This document shows positions 1-11,729 of a stretch of DNA of 64,000 nt, piece after piece. The first letter of the stretch is position 1; the number at the start of each line of letters is the position of its first letter. Source of the DNA: Hofstenia miamia (taxonomy: Eukaryota > Xenacoelomorpha > Acoela); NCBI GenBank assembly GCA_004352715.1, contig SCFE01000040.1, positions 1,556,322 through 1,620,321 of the forward strand, written 5' to 3'. A program made the position numbers and the translations under genes. The notes under the pieces were generated by a model. It ran no database searches. It was not told where the DNA came from and saw nothing but the letters and a program-made list of their open reading frames with translations.

Positions 1-2
1 AG

Positions 3-698
3 CATTTAGAAAAATTGGATAGAACATTAACGATTCTCTATAATGCTGGACTGAGGGTGAATGGAAAAAAATGCGAGATTTTAAAAACTGAAGTAGTATT
101 TTTGGGAAGAAGAATACGAAAAGGCGAAATTAAAATGAAAAACAATGCAAAGGAAATGATTTTAAATATTAAAAGCCCAAAAACAAAGAAGGACATACAA
201 AGAATAATGGGATTCATCAACTACTATGGATCGTTTATACCAAATATAGCTCAAAAAACAACTAGAATAACAGCATTACTTAAAAAATCTAAACCATTTG
301 AATGGACATGGAGAGAAGAGGAACAATTAGAAAACATAAAGAATGAACTTGCTAAAATGCCGTCGTTAAACACACCCAATTATGAAGAAGAATTTATAAT
401 AGACTGTGATGTGAGTAATGTTGCAATAGGAGCTTGTTTGGGACAAATGAAAAATGGAAGAGAAGTACCTATACAATTCTTTAGTCGACGATTAAGAACA
501 AGTGAAGAAAATTATGGCTCAACAAAGTTGGAGATGTTAGCGTTGGTAGAAAGTATAAAGAAATTTAGATACTTTTTAATCGGACAAAAATTTAAGGTGC
601 GAACAGATAATAGTGGATTGGCGTGGCTCAAAAAATTTTCAGGAGATAAGTCGTCAATTGTGTCGAGGTGGATAGAGTATCTAAACGAATTTAGATTC
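3..698 (+). CDS. Ty3/gypsy pol fragment: end of reverse transcriptase plus RNase H
   Basis: This polyprotein fragment copies element RNA into DNA and degrades the RNA strand. The frame is already open at base 3 (HLEKLDRTL), so there is no true start here. It shows the RT palm/thumb end (the AGLRVNGKKCEI and FLGRRIRKG motifs), the thumb motif GFINYYGSFIPN, then RNase H with its three acidic positions in IDCDVSNVAIGACL, EMLALVESIKKF and VRTDNSGLAWL. No stop or frameshift occurs over about 230 residues, so this copy is young or selected. The RNase H uses CDVS where most gypsy elements have TDAS. The frame enters an N gap at 699, so the connection and integrase cannot be seen. It is probably transcribed from an LTR outside the window. 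Family assignment is firm; activity is unknown. Confidence 0.88.
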
Positions 699-1698
699 NN
701 NNNNNNNNNNNNNNNNNNNNNNNNNNNNNNNNNNNNNNNNNNNNNNNNNNNNNNNNNNNNNNNNNNNNNNNNNNNNNNNNNNNNNNNNNNNNNNNNNNNN
801 NNNNNNNNNNNNNNNNNNNNNNNNNNNNNNNNNNNNNNNNNNNNNNNNNNNNNNNNNNNNNNNNNNNNNNNNNNNNNNNNNNNNNNNNNNNNNNNNNNNN
901 NNNNNNNNNNNNNNNNNNNNNNNNNNNNNNNNNNNNNNNNNNNNNNNNNNNNNNNNNNNNNNNNNNNNNNNNNNNNNNNNNNNNNNNNNNNNNNNNNNNN
1001 NNNNNNNNNNNNNNNNNNNNNNNNNNNNNNNNNNNNNNNNNNNNNNNNNNNNNNNNNNNNNNNNNNNNNNNNNNNNNNNNNNNNNNNNNNNNNNNNNNNN
1101 NNNNNNNNNNNNNNNNNNNNNNNNNNNNNNNNNNNNNNNNNNNNNNNNNNNNNNNNNNNNNNNNNNNNNNNNNNNNNNNNNNNNNNNNNNNNNNNNNNNN
1201 NNNNNNNNNNNNNNNNNNNNNNNNNNNNNNNNNNNNNNNNNNNNNNNNNNNNNNNNNNNNNNNNNNNNNNNNNNNNNNNNNNNNNNNNNNNNNNNNNNNN
1301 NNNNNNNNNNNNNNNNNNNNNNNNNNNNNNNNNNNNNNNNNNNNNNNNNNNNNNNNNNNNNNNNNNNNNNNNNNNNNNNNNNNNNNNNNNNNNNNNNNNN
1401 NNNNNNNNNNNNNNNNNNNNNNNNNNNNNNNNNNNNNNNNNNNNNNNNNNNNNNNNNNNNNNNNNNNNNNNNNNNNNNNNNNNNNNNNNNNNNNNNNNNN
1501 NNNNNNNNNNNNNNNNNNNNNNNNNNNNNNNNNNNNNNNNNNNNNNNNNNNNNNNNNNNNNNNNNNNNNNNNNNNNNNNNNNNNNNNNNNNNNNNNNNNN
1601 NNNNNNNNNNNNNNNNNNNNNNNNNNNNNNNNNNNNNNNNNNNNNNNNNNNNNNNNNNNNNNNNNNNNNNNNNNNNNNNNNNNNNNNNNNNNNNNNNN
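699..1698. other. assembly gap, exactly 1,000 N
   Basis: Unknown bases. By element order the integrase of the flanking Ty3/gypsy copy should be here. The round number suggests a placeholder or estimated length. Confidence 0.99.
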
Positions 1699-1711
1699 AA
1701 AAATGGGGTGA

Positions 1712-2707
1712 AAGAGATTAAGAGAGCCTAGCGAGATATCATGGGTGGATACAGACGATGAACGTTTATTGGTGGAAATAACAGTCAGAAGAGAAAAAAC
1801 AGACAATATAGTGCAGAGAATTTACGGTGAAGTTTACGAAAAGGAAACAAAATCAATGATAAAGATATTGTGTACTGAAGCATTTACGAAGCAAGAAATT
1901 AATAAGATGCTACAACCGCAAAATCAATTGGCAGTTGACATAGAATGTATAACTTCGAAAATTGTTATAAAAGCTGAAACGGCGTCGAATCTCATGAAGC
2001 ATGGACTGACGAACATGTTTTGGGAAAACATTAAAACGAGTAAGAACAATTACCCCGCTACGTTTGGGATGGCAACTACATCAAAAATGGAAGGCTCATA
2101 TGAAGAAATAGAGAAGCATACAATGACAACGTTACTAAAATGTACACCGCCGCCAACCATCTCAGTACCAATGTTATTACCTATATGGCGATTGAAAAAC
2201 AAAAAGCTGGTGAAAGCATTGTGGCATGAAGAAAATACTTACGTAAACAAATTGGAAGAAGCGGAGAAGATTGTTAGAGATGAACGATATAGGAAATCGA
2301 GAGACATGTTAATGCGGAACGATAACAAAGAAAGAGTGTATATTGAAGGAGAAGTTACCCCATATGACCTGTATCGCGAAGGCGACGCCATACATAAACA
2401 AATAAAAAAGGTGCGGAACGAGATTGAAAAAAGAGAGACACAAACAGTCATGTTATTCTCTGGAATAAAGGACATAGCGTGGGGCGAACTGTGGAGCCCG
2501 ACATATCGATATTATAATGTAATGCGTCGAGTGGATATAATAATGATGGTGCGACTGGGGAAAAACGACCCAGATCAAATAACTAGAGAGGAAGTACGAA
2601 ATAACATAAGTGCATTCTATGACGAAGCTTCTATTTCAAAGTCATTAAGATCTACCTATGAGTTCTTCTACCCGAATACAACGATAAAGCTCACACAAGT
2701 CGAGTAG
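1712..2707 (+). CDS. Unrecognised charged ORF in the env position of the Ty3/gypsy element
   Basis: About 331 codons lie between a TGA (1709-1711) and a TAG (2705-2707). The first in-frame ATG is at 1856, so the start may lie in the gap, be reached by splicing or a frameshift, or be that ATG (283 residues). I do not recognise the protein. It is strongly charged, with a likely helical or coiled stretch around KLEEAEKIVRDERYRKSRD and GDAIHKQIKKVRNEIEKRE, a proline patch KCTPPPTISVPMLLPIWR, and no visible signal peptide, transmembrane segment, zinc knuckle or chromodomain. It is followed 61 bp later by a polypurine tract and LTR, so it is the last ORF of the element. It could be an integrase C-terminal extension, a non-enveloped ORF3, or a captured gene. 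The open frame with no stops argues for recent function. Confidence 0.6.
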   Translation, partial: KRLREPSEISWVDTDDERLLVEITVRREKTDNIVQRIYGEVYEKETKSMIKILCTEAFTKQEINKMLQPQNQLAVDIECITSKIVIKAETASNLMKHGLTNMFWENIKTSKNNYPATFGMATTSKMEGSYEEIEKHTMTTLLKCTPPPTISVPMLLPIWRLKNKKLVKALWHEENTYVNKLEEAEKIVRDERYRKSRDMLMRNDNKERVYIEGEVTPYDLYREGDAIHKQIKKVRNEIEKRETQTVMLFSGIKDIAWGELWSPTYRYYNVMRRVDIIMMVRLGKNDPDQITREEVRNNISAFYDEASISKSLRSTYEFFYPNTTIKLTQVE

Positions 2708-2768
2708 ATGCGATAATGACACTGATGATAGCAATCAAAGGGTTGAAACTATACGAGAAGGCTATGCT

Positions 2769-2778
2769 GGAGGGGGAG
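2769..2778 (+). promoter_or_regulatory. polypurine tract (plus-strand primer site) of the Ty3/gypsy element
   Basis: GGAGGGGGAG lies immediately before TGTAACA. A purine run abutting a TG start is the usual RNase H-resistant primer next to a 3' LTR. Confidence 0.7.
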
Positions 2779-3237
2779 TGTAACATAATTCAGAATTATG
2801 TGTGGTCAAATTAAGAGAAACAAAGGAAAGAAAGAAGACTGAATTTTGATATAAATATTAATTGTAAAAACACATGATTATGATTAGTTAATTATTTGTA
2901 AAATTTATAAACAGTAATTTTTCTATTAATTAATTGGCAGTACAAAAGGATATTTGACAATTGGTAAGAAGGCAAAGTCGCAAAACGCTAATTAATGCTG
3001 ACGTGCACAAGGCGGCAGACAAAAGATAATCAAGAATTAATAAATTGTCAACAACTCAGCAATAACAGGTACTAGCCAAATATTTGAGTGTTTAAACAAA
3101 TTTTAGTATAAAAGCTGTGCAATATTATATTTTGTTGATGGCCGAAATTTATCGGATTTACTTTGTGTTCTTTTTGTCAGGTTTCTTTATTAATTAAATG
3201 GAAAGCTAAAAACGTTCAAGCACTAGGGTATTCAAGG
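2779..3237 (+). repeat. 3' LTR (right end uncertain)
   Basis: It begins TGTAACATAATTC directly after the polypurine tract. Inside are a promoter-like TATAAAAG (3107-3114) and, about 85 bp further, ATTAAA near 3195, in the order U3-TATA-R expected of an LTR. No second LTR copy is in the window, so the end at about 3237 is set only by the following hAT-like terminus. Confidence 0.55.
3107..3114 (+). promoter_or_regulatory. TATA box of the LTR
   Basis: TATAAAAG lies about 330 bp into the LTR. It is the only strong TATA motif there and is well placed to start element transcription near 3135. Confidence 0.45.
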
Positions 3238-3447
3238 CAGTGGTCCACAACTTCATTTAAAGGGAGATAATTTGTAACAGCTGAGCACTTAGCAATGAAT
3301 TGTTTATCACTATTCAAAAAGCTGTGCGATAGGCACATTAAACAATGATGATTTGCTAGCGCCATTCCCAAGGCTGTGCTGTGGCTGGTAGCTGTTGGTC
3401 TGCCCGATGTGCTCATAAGTTAGGTGTAATGATAGGGATTTTTCTCC
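3238..3447. repeat. possible hAT-type terminus and flanking repeat
   Basis: CAGTGGTCCACAACTTC at 3238 fits the CAGNGGTNCNCAAC pattern of many hAT ends. The other end is not visible (an N gap starts at 3448) and no 8-bp target duplication of ATTCAAGG was found downstream. The open minus frame at 3216-3416 matches nothing I recognise. Confidence 0.3.
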
Positions 3448-3668
3448 NNNNNNNNNNNNNNNNNNNNNNNNNNNNNNNNNNNNNNNNNNNNNNNNNNNNN
3501 NNNNNNNNNNNNNNNNNNNNNNNNNNNNNNNNNNNNNNNNNNNNNNNNNNNNNNNNNNNNNNNNNNNNNNNNNNNNNNNNNNNNNNNNNNNNNNNNNNNN
3601 NNNNNNNNNNNNNNNNNNNNNNNNNNNNNNNNNNNNNNNNNNNNNNNNNNNNNNNNNNNNNNNNNNNN
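3448..3668. other. assembly gap, 221 N
   Basis: Unknown bases within unannotated repeat-like sequence. Confidence 0.99.
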
Positions 3669-4495
3669 TCTGAGTACTCCTTAGTTATGGGGACCATTCC
3701 TGTTAAAAAATAAAAAACCATTTTTTATAAAACAAGAAAATTTTACTATACCTAAAGTTGAGATACTAATTCAGTATAAAATTCATGAGAGCAACAACTA
3801 ACTACAAGTATTTTGCTTTCTGTGTGTAGAGCTCCCAATTTGCATTCACTCACGCCGTGTGCAAAGTCAGTGGTCGTTTTTTGGTATCCAGTGCACATCC
3901 AAGATATAAAATGACTCCACTAAGCGATGTTGGTACGTTTGATAGCACAATGAGAAATGCATGGGTTAGTTAAGGCTAGACATTCCTTTGTGAGATTTCT
4001 CAAACATATTTTCGTATAAATTATGTTGGATCTTTGTTTGGGAAAATGAAATGTATTTGTCTGCAGGAATTTTCAGTTTTTTAACGATTTAAGATTTCAG
4101 ATGTTTTCAGAACTATACCTTCGCAATCAGTGAATTTAAACCGCTACAAATTTAGGGAGGCTAAAGACTTAAAAAAACGAATTTTAGTGATCTAATATGT
4201 CAATGGCCAGAAGATGTGAAAATTTGAAGTCCAAGCACTTAACCCAACCATTCAAAAAAGCATTCATTGACTATTTATGCAGCTACAATAGTAAACCTAA
4301 GCATTCTTAATAAATATTTGGATACTTTTGGAATGCACGTTTTAATAATTGAATGTCAAGAAGCTTAAAAGTGGCTTTGGCTTTGCTTAGACGTGCAAAA
4401 TGGATATTTCACAAAATCACTTACTCAATCGAATTGAATCGGTTTTTTATTGTAATTAATTGTTGAACTTAGGAGATAGATTTCAATTATATATA
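3669..4495. other. no gene seen
   Basis: AT-rich sequence with stops in all frames. Near 3857 the minus strand carries GACTTTGCACACGG, a 14-base match to the start of the dispersed repeat at 12435 and 50358, but the similarity does not extend. Confidence 0.6.
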
Positions 4496-4497
4496 TA

Positions 4498-5034
4498 TTA
4501 GGTTGTTCGGAAAGTTTTGTCGGATTTTTACAGATATTATATATTGTACCAAAAAGTTCATTTTTCATTTGTTAATAAAATAAATTTATATTGTTTTGTG
4601 GGAAAATAGACAATAAACATTATGAAATAAACAAAAATATTTATTAAAAAAACATAAAAAAATAATGCCTAATAATGATCAGTAAAATAATCGCCATCTG
4701 CAACTACACATTGTTGCCATCTTTCAGGTAATTATTCTACTCCATGCTTATAGAATTCTCTGTGTTTTGGTACGTCTTTCCAGAAAGGTATGACTTCTTG
4801 CCCCATTCAATCCTCTCAACCAGTTGTAATGAATAATACTGCGTAAATATTTTCATCATAAATACTTCAAAATATAAAAATAAACGCCAATTTATGTTTT
4901 AAAATTTTTTAATCTATGAAATATGTCTATGAAAAATATAAAACTAAGCAAATGCAAAGTTATTCTAATCGCAAATGAAAAATGTTGCAACCTATATAAG
5001 CTTAGTAAAAATCCGACAGAACTTTCCGAACAAC

Positions 5035-5038
<4 letters not shown>
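4498..5038 (-). mobile_element. mariner element, internally deleted, 541 bp with complete TIRs
   Basis: The ends are inverted repeats starting TTAGGTTGTTCGGAAAGTT at 4498 and its reverse complement ending at 5038. They match over 34 bp with one difference and are flanked by TA on both sides (4496-4497 and 5039-5040), the mariner target site. Inside, on the minus strand around 4668-4790, is the C-terminus of a mariner transposase: VPKHREFYKHGVE, a TAA, LPERWQQCVVADGDYF and a final stop. The catalytic DDE residues and N-terminus are gone, so this copy is non-autonomous; it could be moved only by transposase supplied elsewhere. It sits in TA-repeat DNA on both sides. Confidence 0.92.
4668..4790 (-). 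pseudogene. mariner transposase, C-terminal remnant
   Basis: Read on the minus strand, the last 40 or so residues of a mariner transposase remain: the FYKHGVE and LPERWQQC blocks followed by DGDYF and a terminator, as at the end of known mariner proteins. A TAA lies between the two blocks and the frame is lost upstream. It carries no catalytic residue. It is contained within the 541-bp TIR-bounded element. Confidence 0.8.
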
Positions 5039-5069
<31 letters not shown>

Positions 5070-5201
5070 TGTATATATATATATATATATNNNNNNNNNN
5101 NNNNNNNNNNNNNNNNNNNNNNNNNNNNNNNNNNNNNNNNNNNNNNNNNNNNNNNNNNNNNNNNNNNNNNNNNNNNNNNNNNTATATATATATATATATA
5201 T
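5039..5201. repeat. (TA)n microsatellite interrupted by a 92-N gap
   Basis: TA dinucleotides at 5039-5090 and 5183-5201 surround Ns at 5091-5182, so the repeat itself probably broke the assembly. It begins with the mariner target-site TA. Confidence 0.95.
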
Positions 5202-5343
5202 GAAAAAGCAACCGTTCCAGCAATAGAAAATAGAATTTATTTGAAAAAAACATTCAAAACAGTTAAAATCTTTAAAGTCATCACTCAAAAGAAATCAGAT
5301 AAGTAAAATACTATCTTTATTTATAAAATTTAAGAAGTCATCG

Positions 5344-6598
5344 CTAATAATCCACCTTGACTTCTCGCCTTTTGATGACTGACTGAAGTCGTCTAGACAT
5401 TGATTCCAGAAGATGTCTAATGAAGTCAGGACACATATTTTGAAAGTGCCAATTTGCTCTAAAAAAATTGTGGTATTCCGTGAATAGCTTCCTCATTGAA
5501 TCTAGACTTAATGTATGCCCAGCAGTTCTCAATGGGATATAAGTCCGGGCTACCACTTTGAGTCTTGGTCGATTGATACTGGTGATTCTCCTACCACCTC
5601 GTTGACTTCAAAATTATAACATTTTGGATTGGTTTGCATTAAATGTACAGGCTTCATCAGAGAGCAAAACGGCTTTCAAGTTTTCAATTGTCCAATGAAT
5701 ATGATCTTTTTCCCCAATTGAAGTCGCAAGCGTTTGTGCTGTCGAGTGAGGCGTGGTTCACTGCGTGTAAATTAACTGTAGCGACTACTGGAGTAAAATC
5801 TGTGATGTACTGTTCGAGCTGATGAATTAATTACGCCTCCTTGTTTCCATTGCTGTGACAAGGCCCTACTGCCCAATTTGTGTTCGCGGGTTGACATTAG
5901 TTGAAGAGCTCCGTCTTAACGAGATTATGAAAATCTCGGTCTTCCAGAGTAGAGATAAGAGCGGTACAGGTTTTTTAAAATTATTTCCACAACAGTGAAA
6001 AAAATTCACCACTAGTCACCTCAATATCCGTTTTTTCCGCAAACCATGGAAGTATTCCGCAAAATTGTCGATTTTTATCTTCGTAAGAAAAGATAGATAT
6101 TTCTGAATTGTTTTAAGGCTTATGGATCATTTGTAAAATAGCTTAAAAACAATTCCAATTTCTTATTTATTCAGTCATTTCATTCAATTTTATTGGGTAG
6201 TATCCAATTTTCGATAAACGTGCAAAAAAAAATTTTTAATTATTTTGTATGCGAAATCTCTTAGTTTTGCTTTAGAAACAGTTTTTCGAGAATACTTAGA
6301 GATTTTACATCTTAATACAAAACACATTATCTGCATAACTTCTATGCCACCGCAAGTTGTTTAATTCTACCCTAACCACTGCAATTGTGTAAATCGCTAT
6401 AGCAGTACACCGCACCGCAATCATCTCTTATTCCAATCTTTGGCAATCATTCACAGAGCCTGTTAATTGAACTTTACAAACCAAATCAATTGTTGGAGCG
6501 CTTCGAACATTATAGTATCGATGGGCTAGTTCACTGTAGCTAAGTCCTTCTTGCTTTAATGTGACTATCTGCACTCCTTGATCGTGAGGCAAAACCAT
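5344..6598 (-). pseudogene. Tc1-like transposase, broken
   Basis: Minus-strand pieces appear in Tc1 order. The N-terminus is MVLPHDQGVQIVTLKQEGLS, with helix-turn-helix-like residues (6598 to about 6440) ending TGSVND. The linker motif GRPR is at about 5935-5946, followed by SSARTVHHRFYSS. Next come HWTIENLKAVLLSDEACTF, holding the first catalytic Asp (SDE, about 5655), and PDLYPIENCWAYIK, holding the third acidic residue (about 5515-5556). The C-terminus LLESMSRRLQSVIKRR ends at TAG 5344. A Tc1 protein of about 340 residues would need about 1,020 bp. Here about 490 bp of foreign sequence separates TGSVND from GRPR, the second Asp region is deleted, and several stops and frameshifts occur. 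It is dead. Its TIRs were not found. Confidence 0.85.
5955..6440. other. about 490-bp insertion inside the Tc1 transposase
   Basis: In Tc1 proteins TGSV is followed within a few residues by GRPR. Here the two lie about 490 bp apart. The intervening AT-rich DNA has no ORF. GATAAGAG near 5957 and AATAAGAGATG (minus, near 6430) are weakly similar inverted ends. It may be a nested non-autonomous element; no clear target duplication is seen. Confidence 0.45.
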
Positions 6599-6599
6599 G

Positions 6600-9500
6600 A
6601 TTAAGCATGATTTTAATACTTTTATTTGTGTAAAACTTAAATATATCTGAAACTAGTTGTAATGTTTGCACAACAATTTATGCCTTCTTTATCTAATGGA
6701 GCAGCAGTTAAACAGAGAATGTGTGAGTCAATCACATCTCTGCATTGCAAAATTTGAATAAATTCAAAACTCTTAGTTTTAAAGAATATTGAAATATAAC
6801 GTATAGCTTAAATTCTAGGAAGTACCGAAATTGATTAGAATTGGCAAACTTCATCCTGGATCAAGTCACAGTAGACTACATGTAGTGTGCATTATGCAGG
6901 CTAAGATGATAGTTTCTATAGCTATCCCAATTTATTGACTGTAGCTGGAAATGGCTTATATATGAAAATAAAATAATTGAAATAAGAATTCTACATCTAA
7001 AATATTAAATTCATGTCCTTTATATGACAAATGATGAAGTCATCTTACATACATACATTTGAAAATGGTCATTTTCAATGGTGGTACGGCTTCTTTTTTC
7101 CAGCCCTATACACATTTAGTGGATTTTGTTGAAATAAGTGAAAATATATTGCAAATTAACAATATATAATGCTGCTGTTATCGACATGAAATTTCTGTTG
7201 ATTTGAATTAATATCAATTTCAATTTGACTCTTTCGAATGTTGATTTCAACCTAAATATGTGTAGATAAGTTGAGATTATTTTTTTTCATTTCTATTTAT
7301 TCAAATTATTATAGGTTATACCTAGTAAATACATAATTATTTATAATAAAAATAATCCTGATGATTTTCCACACCATATTTTCAAAGAAATTAGTAGGGC
7401 ACTAAGTAGATTGCCCCCAGCTTTGTATGTCTTAAATACTTCAGTGAATAAATTACAATAACAATAGCAGCAGTAAATTTTTTAGTCCTTTCACCAACAG
7501 CCTAACATGCCTAATAATTCAAAAATAATATTGAAATATGGAAGAGATATGTAGCCTGAAATGTTAACAATAAATTATTATTTCAACGAAGACAATAAAG
7601 TTTCAATGAAAACAGCGTCTGCAAAAAGGTTATTTAAGGCAGATAAAAAATATTAAGGGCTGGCATTCTGCTGAATAACTCAGTTTTCAAATTTTTAGGG
7701 CATAGTTAAGTTTAGTGCTTAAGCACTTCAATAATGCAATGTTTTGCATAAACAGTGCAAATGAGAATTCGAAATGGTCGCCGAACAGAAAAATTTATTA
7801 TTATGCTGCTTAAACAAACTTCAATCAAGTTTACAGATGAAAATTGATAAGTGCACTAACGAATTTAGATTTTGATTCTTTTATTCCATCATGATTTTAT
7901 AAAATGTGAACCACTTTAAGATTTCAAAAAATTTTTTAGGACCGAATTTATTATGAATTTTTAGAAGTCATTTATTACATGTTAAGGAATAAGTAAAAAA
8001 GATTTGACTTCAGATTTAGATTTTGATGATTTCAAACCCCTCAAATCACATAAATACAAAACTGGAAAAATGGCAAATCATGGTGATTCCTACCCTCTAT
8101 CTACCCCTGAAGCAATTGAATATTCACAACAAAGTTTTATAACATCACACGCTTCTTAATCGAAAAATTAGAAATAAAAAACATAGTTAAATTTAAAGAC
8201 TAAGTAAAAAAATTGCTATGATCCGATTACAGTTCTTTTACAATTGATATCTCGAGACATTTAGTCATATATGGAAGTTCTCTAATACGCTACACTAGAT
8301 TTCTGCTGTTGGAAGCTTTGTTTTTCAGTACTTTTTTATTCAAAAATCAGTTAATTAATGAAATAAGATCTGCAGTATTAAATAATTTTAATAAAAAACT
8401 TTATTCTATAAATTTTATAGAGCCACAATTACAAAATTACGGCCTTAAGTGAGCTGTTCTCTTTGTGAGTCATTTGACTTTGAAATTTAATTTTCTAATT
8501 TGATTTTGGATGACTAGCCTATAGGCTATGTTCAAAGGTTTTTGCAATGAAAATAAATTAACGAAAAAAAGAAAAGCCTCTTTTTATATTATGGTTCATT
8601 TATGGCATGCTCCACTTCGGATTTTATTAATCTTCTGCCAATTCTTATTAGTACGCAGACTTATTGGAAATATTTTTCAAATTGAGATGAATCATCGAGG
8701 ATTAACTGTCTAGGTCTAGTGAAATACCCAGATGCTTGAATAGGCTAGTGTAATAGGAATTATAACCTCATACTAATTGATTAGATCTTGATGTATTACA
8801 AGTAATTAACTATTATATTTAAAATTGCCTGTGACCTTGCGGTCAAAGTCGCAAACTAAATAACACTACAATTATAAACAAAATTAGCATAACACAAAAC
8901 TACCAAACTGACACTTCTTTGCTTCAGTAACCAACAAGAATTTGTCAATCTATTCGGAAGGTTTTTTGCATCAAAGACGTTTTGAGTACGTAATGTGTAG
9001 GAGGGAATTTTTTGATGTAGAGGATGTTTTATTTTCATCAAATATCACTACTGGGTTTTTACGTTTTATGAGATAAAAATATAGATTGTAAAAACAATCA
9101 ATGACAAAAACTTATAATTTAAGCATATTAGTGATCGGCGAAATTACTAAAATAATAAAAATAATAAGGTAGAAAAGATAATTTATCTGCTAACATAAGT
9201 CTTCAATGCATTAATTTTAACTACTGATTAGGATTCTAAAACGATTGGGCTTTTCAAAGAAATTTACATTTTATGTAATTTATTTTGCATATTTGCTTGA
9301 TTTCATTAATTAAAATTATCATGGTTGTAAGTATTATTATGAAAAAGTTGAATCGAATTTGCATTGTTTTCCAATCCAATTACCCGAAAACTGTGGGATC
9401 GAGGAAGTATGACGTTTTCCAAAGCAGTGTGTCAAATCCGCTATATTTTTCTGACCCAATCCAATCCAAGCAGTCTTTAATAATAACTAAACCAAAGAGA

Positions 9501-11700
9501 AGTTTTCAAAATCCGAATAAACTCAACCTACCACGCAATCATTGCAATTATAAGAATTTCTCAAGCAGCCTGTTCTCTTGATGTCTGCCACCCCAAATCA
9601 AATAATGCAATACTGATAAAATGTGTTTTTATGTAAGCAACATCCAAGCACTTGATTCCTGATAATTTTCCTACGGTCATAATTATATCGTGATATTATG
9701 AATTTAGTCATTACATCAATAATGAAATCGAAAGTTATTTTTCCAAAGTGTAACCCACCTCACTTACAGTTCTCACATTGTTCTACCTGCTTAATATTGA
9801 CTTCCTCTTCGAAGAAAATGAGGGAGGTTTACTGCTAGGAAAAATTCAAACGGTGATTCTCCAGAAAAGTCTGATGCTTGAGTTGAAAGTGCTTATTGGG
9901 CTTACATGTTCGTTCTTATCACTTAATAGACTTCGTTCACATCGTTTTCATGTGAAATTTTTTTCATGGCGAACTTTGGAATTTGCTGCTCTCACTTCTT
10001 GATGGTCTTGTGTCAGTGGAGGTGCTGAAAGCGCGCCTTCCTCTTTGACACCACCCTCACAACCAAGCTCTTCAAATCACCTAACTGTGTGTGCGGTAAT
10101 CATTTTTGAATCACAGCAATTTTAAGATTTCTCATTAGTATTTTTTCTTTTCAAACATCTCCTCATTTGCGCCATGAATTCTCAAAATTCTAAAAAATCA
10201 TTATGATTAATTGAAATGCATTCAAATATTTATACACATGAGTAAAAAAAGTGAGAATTCAAAGAAACAACAAACTGTTTAGAAGACCTACAACACTATT
10301 TAAAACTTTTCTTCATGGAGGCTCAATGGCAGGGGACTGTGCCTAAACTCAAGGGGAATGAATTCTGAAATAAAAAACATTTTCTTTTATATCATCTCGC
10401 TTCAGAAAAACTACGATAAAGCTTGATGAAACACTAATCTAACGTTTTTATGTTTATTAAAGCATATCAATTTTACCAGTCACCATTCACTGTCATTGGT
10501 GGAACATCACATTTCCCAACGGTCCACCACCTATGTTATATCTATTTTAACTTTGTGAACAGGAAAGTGAATCTCGAATTCGAAGAATTATTTTCAAACC
10601 TTCTAATAAAACAATTAAAAAATGACATTAGTAGGCATCGATTCGATTCTCTTCTGATATTGTAGTTGGGTCGGTCATAAGCGCATTTCTGATAACCCCA
10701 ATTATTTGCTATCTTTGAGATATTGGCTTAAGATCTTCCACAGATCTTCGAATAAACTCGTCAGTTGCTCTGCCACATTTGGTTAGGTTGTGCACTGTGC
10801 CTTCCTACTCGAAATACCCTTGATATGTATTACTGTACCCCAACCTCTGATTGCTGGTTCAATATAATAATTTTCTTTGAAAAAATTTATCAAGGGGGTA
10901 CGTTTTTCAACTAAAGGCATTTCTAAAATGAATAAATTAATATTTGAGTTTAGTACTTTGTAGTTTTGCACTGAAATTGTAATTTACTTCGAACAGCTAT
11001 TTTAGCGTACTCTTAGTCAATTTACATTTCATTTATTTTATTGAATTGAAGGAGAAAGTTCTGTTAATGCTTTCTCCATTTACAGTAATTAGATAACAAT
11101 GTATGAATATCCATTTTTAATGCTTTATTAGTATTTAAAGTATATCGACATTTAGCAAATTTGTAATTTTCATGAACAGCCTATATACATACATAGTGTT
11201 CTTGATAAAATTTCGTAGCACCATGTTTGTTGTATATTTAGGAACTAATAATAATAATAATAACAAAAGTCAAAGCAAATTTATTGCTCAATGTATACAA
11301 AAAATCTACAAACTAACACGTGACAAAAGAAAAATAAAATATAAACAAATATTTAGCTACAAATTAATATGTACAATATGTACTAATATAATCAATGTTT
11401 GTGTGAATGTTTCCGTAGGTGCTCACTGTTGAATGTATGTTTCGAATGCATGAAGTGTATTACTGTTTTATTAGAAGAAATTGTTTCAATTTTTTTCTAA
11501 ATTTTTTATAGTTTTTTCTATTCGCGCTTCATAATCAAAATTTTTCTACAATTTAATTGATATGTGATGAAAGCCATTATAATTTTTATCTAAACAAAAT
11601 TTTTGCGATCACTCATTTAATTTAATATAGTCATTAAGGAAATGGAGAGATGTTTGTAAAGATTTGAATATAAATATGATAGATAGCATATGCAGATAAA
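6600..11700. other. long stretch with no recognisable gene
   Basis: AT-rich DNA with only short, unconvincing ORFs (for example 8528-8713, 9285-9581, 10450-10665). A short (AAT)n run lies at 11247-11262. I see no conserved protein motif, RNA gene or bounded element here. Confidence 0.6.
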
Positions 11701-11729
11701 TTTGATAGAAGGGAGATAATATTTTATAT

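Larger units (their letters stand above)
1..3237 (+). mobile_element. Ty3/gypsy LTR retrotransposon, 3' portion (runs off the left edge)
   Basis: The order seen is RT thumb, RNase H, a 1,000-N gap where integrase would lie, a further ORF, a purine-rich tract (2769-2778) and an LTR-like start TGTAACA at 2779. This is the 3' two thirds of a Ty3/gypsy-type element. The 5' LTR, gag, protease and most of RT lie outside the window. The 3' limit is uncertain because no terminal CA partner to TGTAACA or target duplication could be fixed before the next repeat at about 3238. Confidence 0.8.

Noticed and set aside
691-1806. Long open frames on both strands across 699-1698, 16203-17202 and 19434-20382
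   Set aside because: They are open only because N codons contain no stops; only the real bases at the edges carry information.
5035-5288. IYIYIY-type ORFs at TA tracts (also 60105-60353)
   Set aside because: Translation of (TA)n microsatellite and Ns.
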